DNA of 64,000 bases from Phocaeicola vulgatus ATCC 8482. GTDB lineage: Bacteria; Bacteroidota; Bacteroidia; Bacteroidales; Bacteroidaceae. How positions within the stretch are numbered: the first letter of the stretch is position 1; each line of letters begins with the position of its first letter. The stretch spans positions 4,836,001-4,900,000 of the forward strand of contig NC_009614.1 in assembly GCF_000012825.1 (NCBI RefSeq), in the 5' to 3' direction. Below are positions 17,610-26,665 of this stretch, piece by piece. A program made the translations under genes and the position numbers. The notes under the pieces were generated by a model. It was not told where the DNA came from. It ran no database searches and worked only from the letters and a program-made list of their open reading frames with translations.

Positions 17610-18428
17610 ATGAATCAATTAAAAGCTCTATTTCTTTTTATTCTATTGGCTTGTAGTCTGAATATTACCGCACAACGCATAAAAGGCAGTGACACGGTGT
17701 TGCCTGTGTCACAGGAAACAGCCGAGATTTTCATGAAAGATGATCCCGACCGGCGGGTAACCGTCACCGGCGGAGGAACCGGAGTGGGAATTTCCGCCCT
17801 GATGGACAACACGACAGATATCGCTATGGCTTCCCGTCCCATCAAATTCAGCGAAAAGATGAAACTGAAAGCCGCCAAACAGGAAGTGGAGGAAGTAATC
17901 ATAGCGTATGATGCCCTGGCCGTCATTGTAAACCCGTCCAACCCTGTCAGCCAACTGACACGCCAGCAACTGGAAGCCATATTCCGCGGCAAGATAACCA
18001 ATTGGAAGCAACTGGGAGGACCCGATATGAAAATTATTGTCTATTCCCGCGAAACCTCTTCGGGAACTTACGAATTTTTCAAAGAAAGCGCCCTGAAGAA
18101 CAAGAACTACATGAGCAGCAGCTTGTCCATGCCCGCCACCGGAGCCGTGATCCAGTCTGTAAGCCAGACCAAAGGCGCTATCGGCTATGTGGGACTGGCC
18201 TACTTGTCCCCCCGGGTGAAAGCCATCGCCGTTTCCTACGACGACGGCAAGCACTATGTACTGCCCAGCCTTGAAAACGGAAAGAAGAAACTTTACCCCG
18301 TAGTACGCCCTCTTTACTACTATTACAACGTAGCCAATAAGGAAAAAGTAACCCCGTTCATCGACTATATCCTGTCGCCCCAGGGGCAAAATATTATAAA
18401 AAACGGTGGATATATTCCTGTGAAATAA
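17610..18428 (+). CDS. pstS: Periplasmic phosphate-binding protein PstS
   Basis: A 272-residue exported protein. A signal peptide covers residues 1-21 (FLFILLACSLNITAQ). The mature part begins with the phosphate-binding loop IKGSDTVLPVSQETAEIF and continues with TVTGGGTGVGISALMDNTTD. The second ligand loop SRETSSGTYEFF lies near residues 150-161. It captures phosphate in the periplasm for PstCAB. Unlike the E. coli arrangement it is divergent from pstC, with a Pho-box-like array in front. The second lobe resembles the insert found in PstC here. Confidence 0.95.
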   Translation: MNQLKALFLFILLACSLNITAQRIKGSDTVLPVSQETAEIFMKDDPDRRVTVTGGGTGVGISALMDNTTDIAMASRPIKFSEKMKLKAAKQEVEEVIIAYDALAVIVNPSNPVSQLTRQQLEAIFRGKITNWKQLGGPDMKIIVYSRETSSGTYEFFKESALKNKNYMSSSLSMPATGAVIQSVSQTKGAIGYVGLAYLSPRVKAIAVSYDDGKHYVLPSLENGKKKLYPVVRPLYYYYNVANKEKVTPFIDYILSPQGQNIIKNGGYIPVK

Positions 18429-18450
18429 AGGATATCCCAAAAAGAATGCG

Positions 18451-18458
18451 TACTTTTG
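18451..18458 (+). promoter_or_regulatory. -7 element of the glnS promoter
   Basis: TACTTTTG matches the Bacteroides -7 consensus TAnnTTTG and lies 28 bases before the ATG at 18486. It overlaps the more distant in-frame ATG at 18456, which argues against that start. No clear -33 was seen. Confidence 0.55.
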
Positions 18459-18485
18459 CAGCAAAAGTGTAAAATTGATATCACA

Positions 18486-20225
18486 ATGACTGAAATGAAC
18501 GCTACAGAAGCTACAGAGAAGAAAAGTCTGAACTTCATTGAACAGGCAGTTGAGAACGACCTGAGAGAAGGTAAAAACGGAGGGAAAGTACAAACCCGCT
18601 TTCCGCCCGAGCCGAACGGCTACCTGCACATCGGTCATGCCAAAGCCATCTGTCTGGATTTCGGGATAGCTGCACGCTATGGTGGCGTATGTAACCTGCG
18701 TTTTGACGACACCAACCCGACCAAAGAAGATATGGAATACGTGGAAGCCATCAAGGAGGACATCCAATGGCTCGGATTCCAGTGGGGAAACGAATATTAT
18801 GCATCCGACTACTTCCAGCAATTATGGGATTTCGCCGTCAATCTGATAAAGGAAGGAAAGGCTTATATAGACGAACAGAACTCCGAACAAATCGCGGCAC
18901 AAAAAGGCACTCCCACCCAACCCGGAACCGAGAGTCCTTACCGCAACCGTCCCATCGAGGAAAGCCTGGAACTGTTCAACAAAATGAACAGCGGTGAAAT
19001 AGAAGAAGGCAAAATGGTGCTCCGTGCCAAAATAGACATGGCAAGCCCCAACATGCACTTCCGCGACCCTATTATTTATCGTGTGGTAAAGACTCCGCAC
19101 CACCGTACAGGCGAAACCTGGAAAGCATACCCCATGTATGACTTTGCACACGGACAGAGCGACTATTTTGAAGGAGTGACCCATTCGCTGTGTACCCTGG
19201 AGTTCGTACCCCACCGTCCGTTGTACGACCTGTTCGTGGACTGGGTAAAAGAGGGTAAAGATCTGGACGACAACCGTCCTCATCAGTATGAGTTCAACAA
19301 ACTGAACCTGAACTACACCTTGATGAGCAAGCGTAACCTGCTGATTCTGGTAAAAGAACATCTGGTAAACGGTTGGGACGACCCCCGTATGCCGACTCTC
19401 TGCGGTTTCCGCCGTCGCGGCTACTCGCCTGAGTCCATCCGCAAATTTGTAGACAAGATAGGTTATACCACTTACGATGCCCTGAATGACTTCGCCCTGC
19501 TGGAAAGTGCTGTCCGCGAAGACTTGAACAGCCGTGCCACCCGTGTATCGGCAGTCATCAATCCGGTGAAACTGATCATTACCAACTATCCCGAAGGACA
19601 GGTGGAGGAAATGGAAGCTGTCAACAACCCGGAAGATCCGTCGGCAGGCACACACACCATCGAATTCAGCCGCGAACTGTGGATAGAACGCGACGACTTC
19701 ATGGAAGACGCCCCGAAGAAATATTTCCGTATGACTCCGGGACAGGAAGTGCGTCTGAAAAGCGGATACATCGTGAAATGCACAGGCTGCAAGAAAGACG
19801 ACAACGGCAACGTGGTGGAGGTATACTGCGAATACGATCCCGACAGCAAAACAGGTATGCCGGGCAGCAACCGCAAAATCAAAGGTACCATCCACTGGGT
19901 AAGCTGCGCACACTGTCTGCCTGCCGAAGTACGCCTGTACGACCGCCTGTGGAAAGTGGAGAACCCGCGTGATGAGATGGCCGCCATCCGCGAAGCAAAG
20001 AACTGCGACGCACTGGAAGCCATGAAAGAAATGATCAACCCCGATTCGTTGAATGTATTAACCAACTGCTATGTAGAGAAATATCTGGCCGATGCCAAAC
20101 CGCTGGATTACTTGCAGTTCCAACGCATCGGTTATTTCAATGTAGACAAAGACTCTACACCGGAACATCTGGTGTTCAACCGCACCGTATCTTTAAAAGA
20201 TACCTGGAGCAAAATCAATAAATAA
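18486..20225 (+). CDS. glnS: Glutamine-tRNA ligase
   Basis: A 579-residue class I aminoacyl-tRNA synthetase that charges tRNA-Gln in the cytoplasm. The ATP-binding HIGH motif is exact (PPEPNGYLHIGHAKAICLD), the KMSKS equivalent appears as LMSKRNLLIL, and the GlnRS-specific DDTNP (FDDTNPTKE) and anticodon-binding beta-barrel regions follow. I start at 18486 (MTEMNATEATEKK) because the alternative ATG at 18456 lies inside the promoter. The presence of GlnRS indicates direct glutaminylation rather than only the GatCAB route. The downstream TPR gene begins 11 bases after the stop, so they are probably co-transcribed. Confidence 0.96.
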   Translation: MTEMNATEATEKKSLNFIEQAVENDLREGKNGGKVQTRFPPEPNGYLHIGHAKAICLDFGIAARYGGVCNLRFDDTNPTKEDMEYVEAIKEDIQWLGFQWGNEYYASDYFQQLWDFAVNLIKEGKAYIDEQNSEQIAAQKGTPTQPGTESPYRNRPIEESLELFNKMNSGEIEEGKMVLRAKIDMASPNMHFRDPIIYRVVKTPHHRTGETWKAYPMYDFAHGQSDYFEGVTHSLCTLEFVPHRPLYDLFVDWVKEGKDLDDNRPHQYEFNKLNLNYTLMSKRNLLILVKEHLVNGWDDPRMPTLCGFRRRGYSPESIRKFVDKIGYTTYDALNDFALLESAVREDLNSRATRVSAVINPVKLIITNYPEGQVEEMEAVNNPEDPSAGTHTIEFSRELWIERDDFMEDAPKKYFRMTPGQEVRLKSGYIVKCTGCKKDDNGNVVEVYCEYDPDSKTGMPGSNRKIKGTIHWVSCAHCLPAEVRLYDRLWKVENPRDEMAAIREAKNCDALEAMKEMINPDSLNVLTNCYVEKYLADAKPLDYLQFQRIGYFNVDKDSTPEHLVFNRTVSLKDTWSKINK

Positions 20226-20235
20226 AAACAAGCTT

Positions 20236-21753
20236 ATGAACTACGACATGTCTTCTTACTTTGAAGACCCGGAATTTAAAGAAGCATTGGCAAAATACGA
20301 GGGTATGGTGGAGAACCATACCCCCGCTTATTTTGAAGCTGATGAACTGATCGATATCGCCGAATACTACACTTTAAAAGGAAGACATAAAGATGCAGAC
20401 AAGGCCATAGACCTCACTCTCCAATTACATCCCGAAAACACAGACGCCCTGGTTTTCCGGATACGCTCCCTGATGCTGCAAAACAAAAAGGAAGAAGCCA
20501 AAGTGGTAGCGCAACTCATCGCCAACAGCACCGACCGTGAATGCAGGTTCCTGCAAGCTGACATGCTGATGGAGGAGGACCGCATAGAAGAGGCCGAGGA
20601 GATATTCAAACAACTGGTCATGGACGAGGAGTACGAAGTGGATACGCTGCTGGATATCATCCAGGACTATACCAACGCCAATCAGGAAGAATATGCCGGA
20701 CAATGGGTAGACTGCCTGTTTGCTCATTCCGACATGCAAACCCTGCCCAAAACCAACCAACGCCTCCGCGATGTGCTGTGCGATTATTACAGCACGTTCA
20801 ACAAGCCCGACTTGGCCATCCCCTACCTGAACATGACCCTGAACGAGTATCCCTATTCCATCGAGCATTGGAACGAACTGGGGAAATGCCATCTGCAACA
20901 ATGCCAATACGAAGAGGCGAACGAAGCCTTGGATTTCGCATTAGCCATTGATGATGAAAATACAGATTCATTGACTTTGAAAGCATTTGGTTACCACCAG
21001 GCAGGCAATTTAAAGGAATCCTGCGACTACTATCTCCGTCTGGCCAATGTGAGCAAGAACAAGACGAAAGCCTATCTGGCACTGGCACAAATCTATCTGG
21101 AGATGCGGGATCATGCTTCGGCCATCAGCTATATAGAAAAGCTGATAAACCGGAAATCGGGCCTGACCGACTACGAATTGGCCGAGTTATATTCTGACAC
21201 GGCGCTCTGTCATGCCTATCTGGGGCATACCGAAAACGGATACAAATATATCAACCAAGCATTGGAGCTGAACGAACATGATGCCGAAATACGTATCGCA
21301 GCCGGACGCTTCTTTACAATAGAAGCTCAAAAAAGCGATATCAGCGAAGAGGAACAAGAAAACAACCTCCGCAATGCGGAACATCAATTCACACGTGCAT
21401 TGGAGTTTACTCCGAAGGAGGAACGGTTTGATGTGCTGTTCAAAATCGGCTCTCTATATTTTGACGAACATAATTTTGAATATGCCAACCAGTACTTCGA
21501 ACTAATAAACAAAGAATTTCCGGAGGATGCCGATGCCACTTACTTTTTTCTGGCTTACGGTTATTACCACCAGCAGGAATCCGCTTCGTTCATGCACTAT
21601 CTGGCTAAAATCAGAAAAGAAATTCCGGATATGTACGCCACCATGGGAACCGGCGATACCATACTGATGACCGACACCTACTTCAATGAAGCGCTGCGTG
21701 CCATTAAAGAAGATGTCAGCACAGGCAAGATTAACTTAAACAAATATTTATAA
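20236..21753 (+). CDS. TPR-repeat protein
   Basis: A 505-residue soluble helical protein with tetratricopeptide repeats through most of its length, for example ALDFALAIDDENTDSLTLKA and LAQIYLEMRDHASAISYIEK. There is no signal peptide or membrane segment. TPR arrays bind protein partners; no enzymatic domain is visible. It lies between glnS and dedA with 10- and 8-base gaps, so all three probably form one transcript. The specific partner is unknown. Confidence 0.8.
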   Translation: MNYDMSSYFEDPEFKEALAKYEGMVENHTPAYFEADELIDIAEYYTLKGRHKDADKAIDLTLQLHPENTDALVFRIRSLMLQNKKEEAKVVAQLIANSTDRECRFLQADMLMEEDRIEEAEEIFKQLVMDEEYEVDTLLDIIQDYTNANQEEYAGQWVDCLFAHSDMQTLPKTNQRLRDVLCDYYSTFNKPDLAIPYLNMTLNEYPYSIEHWNELGKCHLQQCQYEEANEALDFALAIDDENTDSLTLKAFGYHQAGNLKESCDYYLRLANVSKNKTKAYLALAQIYLEMRDHASAISYIEKLINRKSGLTDYELAELYSDTALCHAYLGHTENGYKYINQALELNEHDAEIRIAAGRFFTIEAQKSDISEEEQENNLRNAEHQFTRALEFTPKEERFDVLFKIGSLYFDEHNFEYANQYFELINKEFPEDADATYFFLAYGYYHQQESASFMHYLAKIRKEIPDMYATMGTGDTILMTDTYFNEALRAIKEDVSTGKINLNKYL

Positions 21754-21760
21754 TAATTTT

Positions 21761-22387
21761 ATGGAATCAGTTGCATTTATCCAGTGGTGTCTGGACCACT
21801 TGAATTATTGGACAATAACGTTATTAATGGCCATCGAAAGCTCTTTTATCCCTTTCCCCTCGGAAGTGGTAGTGCCGCCCGCCGCCTATAAGGCTGCCGG
21901 AGGAAACAGTGACCTGAATGTATTTCTGGTAGTTATATTTGCGACCATCGGAGCCAATATAGGAGCCATCATCAATTATTATATAGCCTATTTCGTAGGC
22001 CGTCCGCTGGTTTATAAATTTGCGAACAGCCGCTTCGGACACATGTGCCTGATTGATGAAGCCAAGGTTCAGAACGCGGAACACTACTTTGACAAGCATG
22101 GGGCACTCTCCACCTTTATCGGACGTCTTATTCCTGCCGTCCGCCAGCTTATCTCCATTCCTGCCGGTCTGGCCAAGATGAAATTATCCACTTTCCTGCT
22201 GTACACAACGCTGGGAGCAGGTATCTGGAATGCCATCCTGGCAGCCATCGGTTACTATCTGCAATCAGTGGTTCCCGAAGAGCAGTTATTGAGTACCGTC
22301 ACCGAATACAGCCACGAGTTAGGATATTGCTTTATAGCTATCGGCGTTTTAATAGTAGGTTTCCTGATTTATAAAGGAAGAAAATAA
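21761..22387 (+). CDS. DedA-family (VTT domain) membrane protein
   Basis: A 208-residue inner-membrane protein. Family hallmarks are ESSFIPFPSEVVVPPAAY near residues 26-43 and the FIGRLIPAVRQLISIPAG segment with glycine, arginine and proline residues near 118-135. DedA proteins support envelope integrity, and members have been reported to recycle undecaprenyl phosphate or move phospholipids across the membrane. In a region full of lipid-linked glycan genes a lipid carrier role is plausible, but the gene is placed in the housekeeping operon with glnS. Confidence 0.88.
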   Translation: MESVAFIQWCLDHLNYWTITLLMAIESSFIPFPSEVVVPPAAYKAAGGNSDLNVFLVVIFATIGANIGAIINYYIAYFVGRPLVYKFANSRFGHMCLIDEAKVQNAEHYFDKHGALSTFIGRLIPAVRQLISIPAGLAKMKLSTFLLYTTLGAGIWNAILAAIGYYLQSVVPEEQLLSTVTEYSHELGYCFIAIGVLIVGFLIYKGRK

Positions 22388-22410
22388 AAAAGAATGAACT
22401 TTTTTCCATT

Positions 22411-22418
22411 TAAATTTG
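22411..22418 (+). promoter_or_regulatory. -7 element of the tpx promoter
   Basis: TAAATTTG fits TAnnTTTG and lies 38 bases before the tpx ATG at 22456. It gives tpx its own start downstream of the DedA gene. The T-rich stretch about 20 bases upstream is only a weak -33. Confidence 0.5.
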
Positions 22419-22455
22419 TTATCATTACAGTATCGAACTAAAATATAATAAAATT

Positions 22456-22959
22456 ATGGCAAAAACAGCATTTAAAGGCACACCGGTAACACTAGCCGGA
22501 GAATTTGTGAAAGCAGGAACTTCAGCTCCGGAATTTACATTGGTAAAAGGAGATTTGAGCAATTATACATTAAAAGACGGGAAGGGCAAATATCTGATTC
22601 TGAACATTTTCCCCAGTATGGATACCGGCGTGTGCGCTACTTCCGTACGCAAGTTCAACCAGCTGGCTGCAAACCAGCCCAATACGGTGGTATTGGCAAT
22701 CTCTAAAGACCTGCCATTCGCCCAGGGACGCTTCTGCACTACTGAAGGCATCACCAACGTTATTCCTTTGTCTGATTATCGCTATACTTCCGATTTCGCT
22801 GAAAAATATGGTGTATTGATGACTGATGGTCCTTTGGCTGGATTATTGGCACGCTCGGTTGTAGTGATTGACCCGGAAGGAAAAGTGGTTTATACCGAAC
22901 TTGTTCCCGAAATAACCCAGGAACCGAATTATGAGGCCGCACTGAAAGCGGTAAAATAA
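22456..22959 (+). CDS. tpx: Thiol peroxidase
   Basis: A 167-residue atypical two-cysteine peroxiredoxin. The peroxidatic cysteine is Cys60 in [13 protein letters not shown], with Thr57 as the conserved catalytic partner, and the resolving cysteine is Cys94 in GRFCTTEGI. Length and spacing match bacterial Tpx. It reduces hydroperoxides using thioredoxin in the cytoplasm. It has its own -7 element and is followed by a strong terminator at 23032. Confidence 0.95.
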   Translation: MAKTAFKGTPVTLAGEFVKAGTSAPEFTLVKGDLSNYTLKDGKGKYLILNIFPSMDTGVCATSVRKFNQLAANQPNTVVLAISKDLPFAQGRFCTTEGITNVIPLSDYRYTSDFAEKYGVLMTDGPLAGLLARSVVVIDPEGKVVYTELVPEITQEPNYEAALKAVK

Positions 22960-23031
22960 AAAATGCTTCCCGAAAGAATAAAGAAAACGGCAGAAGATTT
23001 TTACAATCTATCCACATAGTTTTTAGGGCAG

Positions 23032-23072
23032 TTTCCGGCATAGCTTCTTGAAAGTTATGCCGGAAATTTTTA
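23032..23072 (+). terminator. Rho-independent terminator after tpx
   Basis: TTTCCGGCATA (23032-23042) pairs perfectly with TATGCCGGAAA (23056-23066) around a 13-base loop, followed by TTTTTAT. The T-run is on the plus strand, so it ends tpx transcription. Confidence 0.85.
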
Positions 23073-23086
23073 TATGTCATGCTTGA

Positions 23087-23147
23087 AAGATCTATAATCT
23101 TGCATGTGAAAGATTTATAATCTTATGCCCGCAAGATCTATAATCTT
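23087..23147. repeat. Three copies of a 15-bp palindromic repeat at 23-bp spacing
   Basis: AAGATCTATAATCTT occurs at 23087-23101 and 23133-23147, and AAGATTTATAATCTT at 23110-23124. Copies start exactly 23 bp apart with unrelated 8-bp spacers, and each copy has AAGAT/ATCTT arms. It lies between the tpx terminator and the end of fcl, where transcripts converge. Its role is unknown. Confidence 0.8.
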
Positions 23148-23153
23148 ACATCT

Positions 23154-24230
23154 TCATCCTTTAGACAAGTACCATTGGTACATTCTGTGTACCCCTTCTT
23201 CTATATCAATCTTATGCTGCCAGCCCAGCCGGTGCAATTTGCTTACATCCGTCATCTTACGCATAGTGCCGTCCGGTTTCGTAGCGTCAAAAGTCAGTTT
23301 GCCCTGATAACCCACCTCCTTGACAATCTTGTCCGCCAGTTGGGCAATGGTGATTTCTTTCCCCGTACCGATATTGATATGACAGTTGCGGATATCCTTG
23401 GAGCCGGCAGCATAGGTATCCTTAAAATCCACATGCTCCATGATATAGACACTGGCATCAGCCATCTCCTCACTCCATAAGAACTCACGCAACGGCTTGC
23501 CTGTTCCCCACAAAGTTACTTCCTGCCCGGTTATACCATACTTTTTCAGAATGGAGAGAATCTCCTCATCCGTATGCGAACCGTCTATCCCCTCTACGGG
23601 ACGAAGATTCATATCTTTACGCACCGCGTCCCAGTCCCCTTCATTCAGGCATTTTCCCAAATGAATCTTACGAATCATGGCAGGCAGCACATGGCTGTTC
23701 TCCAAATGGAAATTATCATTGGGACCGTAAAGGTTCGTAGGCATCACGGCTATGTAATTGGTTCCATATTGCAAGTTAAAGCTTTCGCACATCTTCAACC
23801 CGGCAATCTTCGCAATAGCATACGGTTCGTTGGTATATTCCAAGGGAGAAGTCAGTAACACATCTTCCTTCATGGGTTGTACGGCATCACGAGGATAAAT
23901 GCAAGTGCTTCCCAAAAACAAGAGTTTCTTTACATCATGGCGGAAACTCTCCCCTATCACATTCTGCTGAATCTGCAAGTTCTGATAAATAAAATCGGCA
24001 CGGTAAAGACTGTTCGCCATGATGCCTCCCACATGTGCCGCTGCCAGAATGACATACTGGGGCTGCTCTTCATCAAAAAACTTCTTCACAGCCTGCCCGT
24101 CCAGCAAATCCAGTTCTTTGTGAGAACGGCCTACCAGATTGGTATATCCCTTTTGCTGCAAATTATTCCATATAGCAGACCCCACCAGTCCGTGGTGGCC
24201 TGCTACATATATCTTGGCTGTTTTTTCCAT
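23154..24230 (-). CDS. fcl: GDP-L-fucose synthase
   Basis: A 358-residue short-chain dehydrogenase-type enzyme that epimerises and reduces GDP-4-keto-6-deoxymannose to GDP-L-fucose using NADPH. The nucleotide-binding loop is GHHGLVGSAI (residues 11-20). The catalytic set is Ser108 in GSTCIYP, Tyr137 and Lys141 in EPYAIAKIAGL. It is longer than the E. coli enzyme because of an extra segment around residues 205-240 (RPVEGIDGSHTDEEILSIL). The start overlaps the gmd stop codon by one base, so the two are translationally coupled. It ends the manC-gmd-fcl set. Confidence 0.95.
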   Translation of the reverse strand: MEKTAKIYVAGHHGLVGSAIWNNLQQKGYTNLVGRSHKELDLLDGQAVKKFFDEEQPQYVILAAAHVGGIMANSLYRADFIYQNLQIQQNVIGESFRHDVKKLLFLGSTCIYPRDAVQPMKEDVLLTSPLEYTNEPYAIAKIAGLKMCESFNLQYGTNYIAVMPTNLYGPNDNFHLENSHVLPAMIRKIHLGKCLNEGDWDAVRKDMNLRPVEGIDGSHTDEEILSILKKYGITGQEVTLWGTGKPLREFLWSEEMADASVYIMEHVDFKDTYAAGSKDIRNCHINIGTGKEITIAQLADKIVKEVGYQGKLTFDATKPDGTMRKMTDVSKLHRLGWQHKIDIEEGVHRMYQWYLSKG

Positions 24231-25312
24231 TATTCTGCTATTTGAGCCTTTAAATACAGTTTCTTCACGAACTTCATATCATGCTTCACCATGATTTTCA
24301 CCAGTTCGGGGAAAGAAGTCTTACGGGGATTCCAGCCCAGCAACGTTTTGGCTTTAGTGGGATCACCCAACAACTGCTCCACTTCGGCGGGACGGAAATA
24401 CTTAGGATCGACGGCAACCAGTTCCTTGCCCGTCGCCATATCGATACCTCTTTCATCCACCCCTTTGCCTTCCCAGCGCAATTCAATGCCCACTTCCTTG
24501 AAGGCCAGGGTACAGAACTCGCGCACCGTATGGTATTCGCCGGTCGCAATGACAAAATCTTCGGGAGTATCGTGCTGAAGAATCATCCACATACACTCCA
24601 CATAATCCTTGGCATAGCCCCAGTCGCGCAAAGAATCCAGATTTCCCAGATACAATTTGTCCTGATATCCCTGGGCTATACGTGCGGCAGCCAAAGTAAT
24701 CTTGCGTGTTACGAAATTTTCACCACGGCGTTCACTCTCATGGTTGAACAGGATGCCGTTCACGGCAAACATACCGTAACTTTCACGATAGTTCTTGGTA
24801 ATCCAGAAACCATACTGCTTGGCCACCCCATACGGAGAACGGGGATAGAAGGGAGTCGTTTCCTTCTGAGGCACTTCCTGTACCAGTCCGAACAATTCGG
24901 AAGTCGATGCCTGATAAATCTTGGTCTTCTTTTCCAGGCCCAGAATACGGACCGCTTCCAACATACGCAGCGTGCCTACCGCATCCGCTTCCGCTGTGTA
25001 CTCGGGTACATCGAAACTTACTTTCACATGGCTCTGAGCAGCCAGATTATAGATTTCATCGGGCTGTACAGCCTGAATGATACGTATCAGCGAACTACTG
25101 TCGGTCATATCCCCCCAATGCAGATTCACCAGACGGGTCTTTTGCATATCACGAACCCACTCGTCCAGATAAAGATGTTCGATACGACCGGTATTGAATG
25201 AAGAAGAACGGCGCAGAATACCGTGAACCTCATATCCCTTTTCAATCAAAAACTCTGCCAGGAATGAACCGTCCTGACCTGTAATACCTGAAATTAAAGC
25301 TACTTTTTTCAT
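24230..25312 (-). CDS. gmd: GDP-mannose 4,6-dehydratase
   Basis: A 360-residue NADP-dependent dehydratase that makes GDP-4-keto-6-deoxymannose from GDP-mannose. The Rossmann loop is [13 protein letters not shown]. The catalytic residues are Thr137 and Glu139 (STSELFG) and the Tyr161-x3-Lys165 pair in [12 protein letters not shown]. The [15 protein letters not shown] segment is typical of Gmd. It stands between manC and fcl on the minus strand; the 175-base spacer to manC shows no TAnnTTTG element, so it is probably read from the manC promoter. Confidence 0.96.
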   Translation of the reverse strand: MKKVALISGITGQDGSFLAEFLIEKGYEVHGILRRSSSFNTGRIEHLYLDEWVRDMQKTRLVNLHWGDMTDSSSLIRIIQAVQPDEIYNLAAQSHVKVSFDVPEYTAEADAVGTLRMLEAVRILGLEKKTKIYQASTSELFGLVQEVPQKETTPFYPRSPYGVAKQYGFWITKNYRESYGMFAVNGILFNHESERRGENFVTRKITLAAARIAQGYQDKLYLGNLDSLRDWGYAKDYVECMWMILQHDTPEDFVIATGEYHTVREFCTLAFKEVGIELRWEGKGVDERGIDMATGKELVAVDPKYFRPAEVEQLLGDPTKAKTLLGWNPRKTSFPELVKIMVKHDMKFVKKLYLKAQIAE

Positions 25313-25487
25313 TTCGTTTATTGTAAATGGCCTTATGCAAGCCCTCTTGGTTATTTCATATCACATAGCTATCTACTGCTATCTGCCTTTCGGCATGGCA
25401 AAGGGCGGAATGACCCAACAGAACAGCAGATGACAGACAGCATACACTCCATGTATGCAGAAATAAAATATATACAAGAAAGAATAT

Positions 25488-26561
25488 TTACTCCGCCGAA
25501 AATTCTTTGATGCGCTGTTCCTCGCTCAACCGGCAGATCAGCAATGTGTTATTCTTCTCAGCAACGATATATCCGTCCAGTCCCTGTACCACCACCCTCT
25601 TTTCCTGTGTAGTGTGAATCACACAGTTACGGGTTTCATACAACTTTATATTCTCACCTATCTGCGTATTATTATGGGCATCTTTCGGCAAATTCTCGTG
25701 CAATGATCCCCAAGTACCCAGATCACTCCACCCAAAGCTGGCAGGAAGGACAAAAATCTCATCCGCCTTCTCCATAATGGCATAATCCACCGAAATGTTC
25801 TCGCACAAAGGGAAATTCCGGTCAATCATTTCCTGCTCCTTGTCCGTATAATAATAAGGAAGCAAACGCTCGAACACCTTCGAAATGGCAGGCTGATATA
25901 CGCGCAGGGCGTTCACCACCGTATTTACATTCCACACAAAAATACCGGCATTCCAGAAGAAATTATTTTTTTGAATATAGCGCCGGGCTGTTTCCAGATC
26001 GGGTTTCTCTTTAAAAGAATACACCCGGAATACCTCCTTATTGGCGGTAGAAGGTACACTGAGATCAGCTTCAATGTAACCGTAGCCCGTCTCAGGACGG
26101 GTAGGTTTCATGCCCAGGGTAAGGATAGCGTCCGAATCGGCCGTAAAATTCATCGCCGAATTAATCACCCGCTGAAACTCCGCGATATTCATCACAATGT
26201 GGTCGCTGGGGGTCACCACCATATTGGCCTTAGGATTACGTGCCTTTATTTTCCAACTGACGTATGCTATACAAGGAGCCGTATTGCGACGGCAAGGCTC
26301 ACGCAGGATATGATCATCAGCAATATCGGGCAACTGCTCCTTTACAGTGTCCGCATACTTCTCTGATGTCACCACCCAAATATTTTCCGGAGGACAGATC
26401 CCCTGAAAACGGTCAGCCGTAAGTTGGATCAATGTACGGCCGCAACCCAGTACATCAATAAATTGCTTAGGATAATCAGGAGTACTCATCGGCCAGAAAC
26501 GGCTTCCAACACCTCCGGCCATTATAACGAGGTGATTATTCTTGATGTTCATATGATTCAT
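25488..26561 (-). CDS. manC: Mannose-1-phosphate guanylyltransferase
   Basis: A 357-residue nucleotidyltransferase giving GDP-mannose, the precursor of GDP-fucose. The GTP-binding signature reads MAGGVGSRFWPMS (residues 14-26), followed by YPKQF. The later FVWNVNTVV and SVDYAIMEKADEI segments fit the family. It lacks the C-terminal phosphomannose isomerase domain found in longer bifunctional versions. Methionine 4 (26552) is an alternative start. It leads the manC-gmd-fcl set and is divergent from the phosphoglycosyltransferase gene. Confidence 0.93.
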   Translation of the reverse strand: MNHMNIKNNHLVIMAGGVGSRFWPMSTPDYPKQFIDVLGCGRTLIQLTADRFQGICPPENIWVVTSEKYADTVKEQLPDIADDHILREPCRRNTAPCIAYVSWKIKARNPKANMVVTPSDHIVMNIAEFQRVINSAMNFTADSDAILTLGMKPTRPETGYGYIEADLSVPSTANKEVFRVYSFKEKPDLETARRYIQKNNFFWNAGIFVWNVNTVVNALRVYQPAISKVFERLLPYYYTDKEQEMIDRNFPLCENISVDYAIMEKADEIFVLPASFGWSDLGTWGSLHENLPKDAHNNTQIGENIKLYETRNCVIHTTQEKRVVVQGLDGYIVAEKNNTLLICRLSEEQRIKEFSAE

Positions 26562-26580
26562 TTTTTACGTTGTATGACCG

Positions 26581-26588
26581 CAAAGATA
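26581..26588 (-). promoter_or_regulatory. -7 element of the manC promoter
   Basis: On the minus strand TATCTTTG (26588-26581) fits TAnnTTTG and lies about 20 bases before the manC ATG. It is back to back with the promoter at 26612-26641, so both gene sets share one control region. Confidence 0.55.
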
Positions 26589-26611
26589 AGTATTATTTTT
26601 TAAAAAAAGTA

Positions 26612-26641
26612 TTGCGTTTTAATTTATATGTCCTATATTTG
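26612..26641 (+). promoter_or_regulatory. Promoter of the phosphoglycosyltransferase-rfbAC operon
   Basis: TTG (26612-26614), 19 bases, then TATATTTG (26634-26641) matches the Bacteroides consensus in sequence and spacing. The ATG at 26666 lies 25 bases downstream; the in-frame ATG at 26570 lies upstream of the promoter and cannot be the start. Confidence 0.7.
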
Positions 26642-26665
26642 CATACGACTAACATTTTTTTTGTC

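Noticed and set aside
18456..18485. Longer GlnRS start at 18456
   Set aside because: The ATG overlaps the -7 promoter element, so it cannot be in the transcript.
17709..18821. 370-codon minus-strand frame across pstS and the start of glnS
   Set aside because: It would span two good plus-strand genes and a promoter, and has no domain signal.
18822..19913. Long minus-strand open frame opposite glnS
   Set aside because: Antisense to an unmistakable GlnRS; composition typical of a shadow frame.
23087..23147. CRISPR array
   Set aside because: Repeats are 15 bp with 8-bp spacers, far too short for CRISPR, and there are no cas genes.
24281..25201. 306-codon plus-strand frame opposite gmd
   Set aside because: Shadow of a strongly conserved enzyme gene.
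26570..26665. Longer phosphoglycosyltransferase start at 26570
   Set aside because: It lies upstream of a well-spaced promoter and would be absent from the mRNA.
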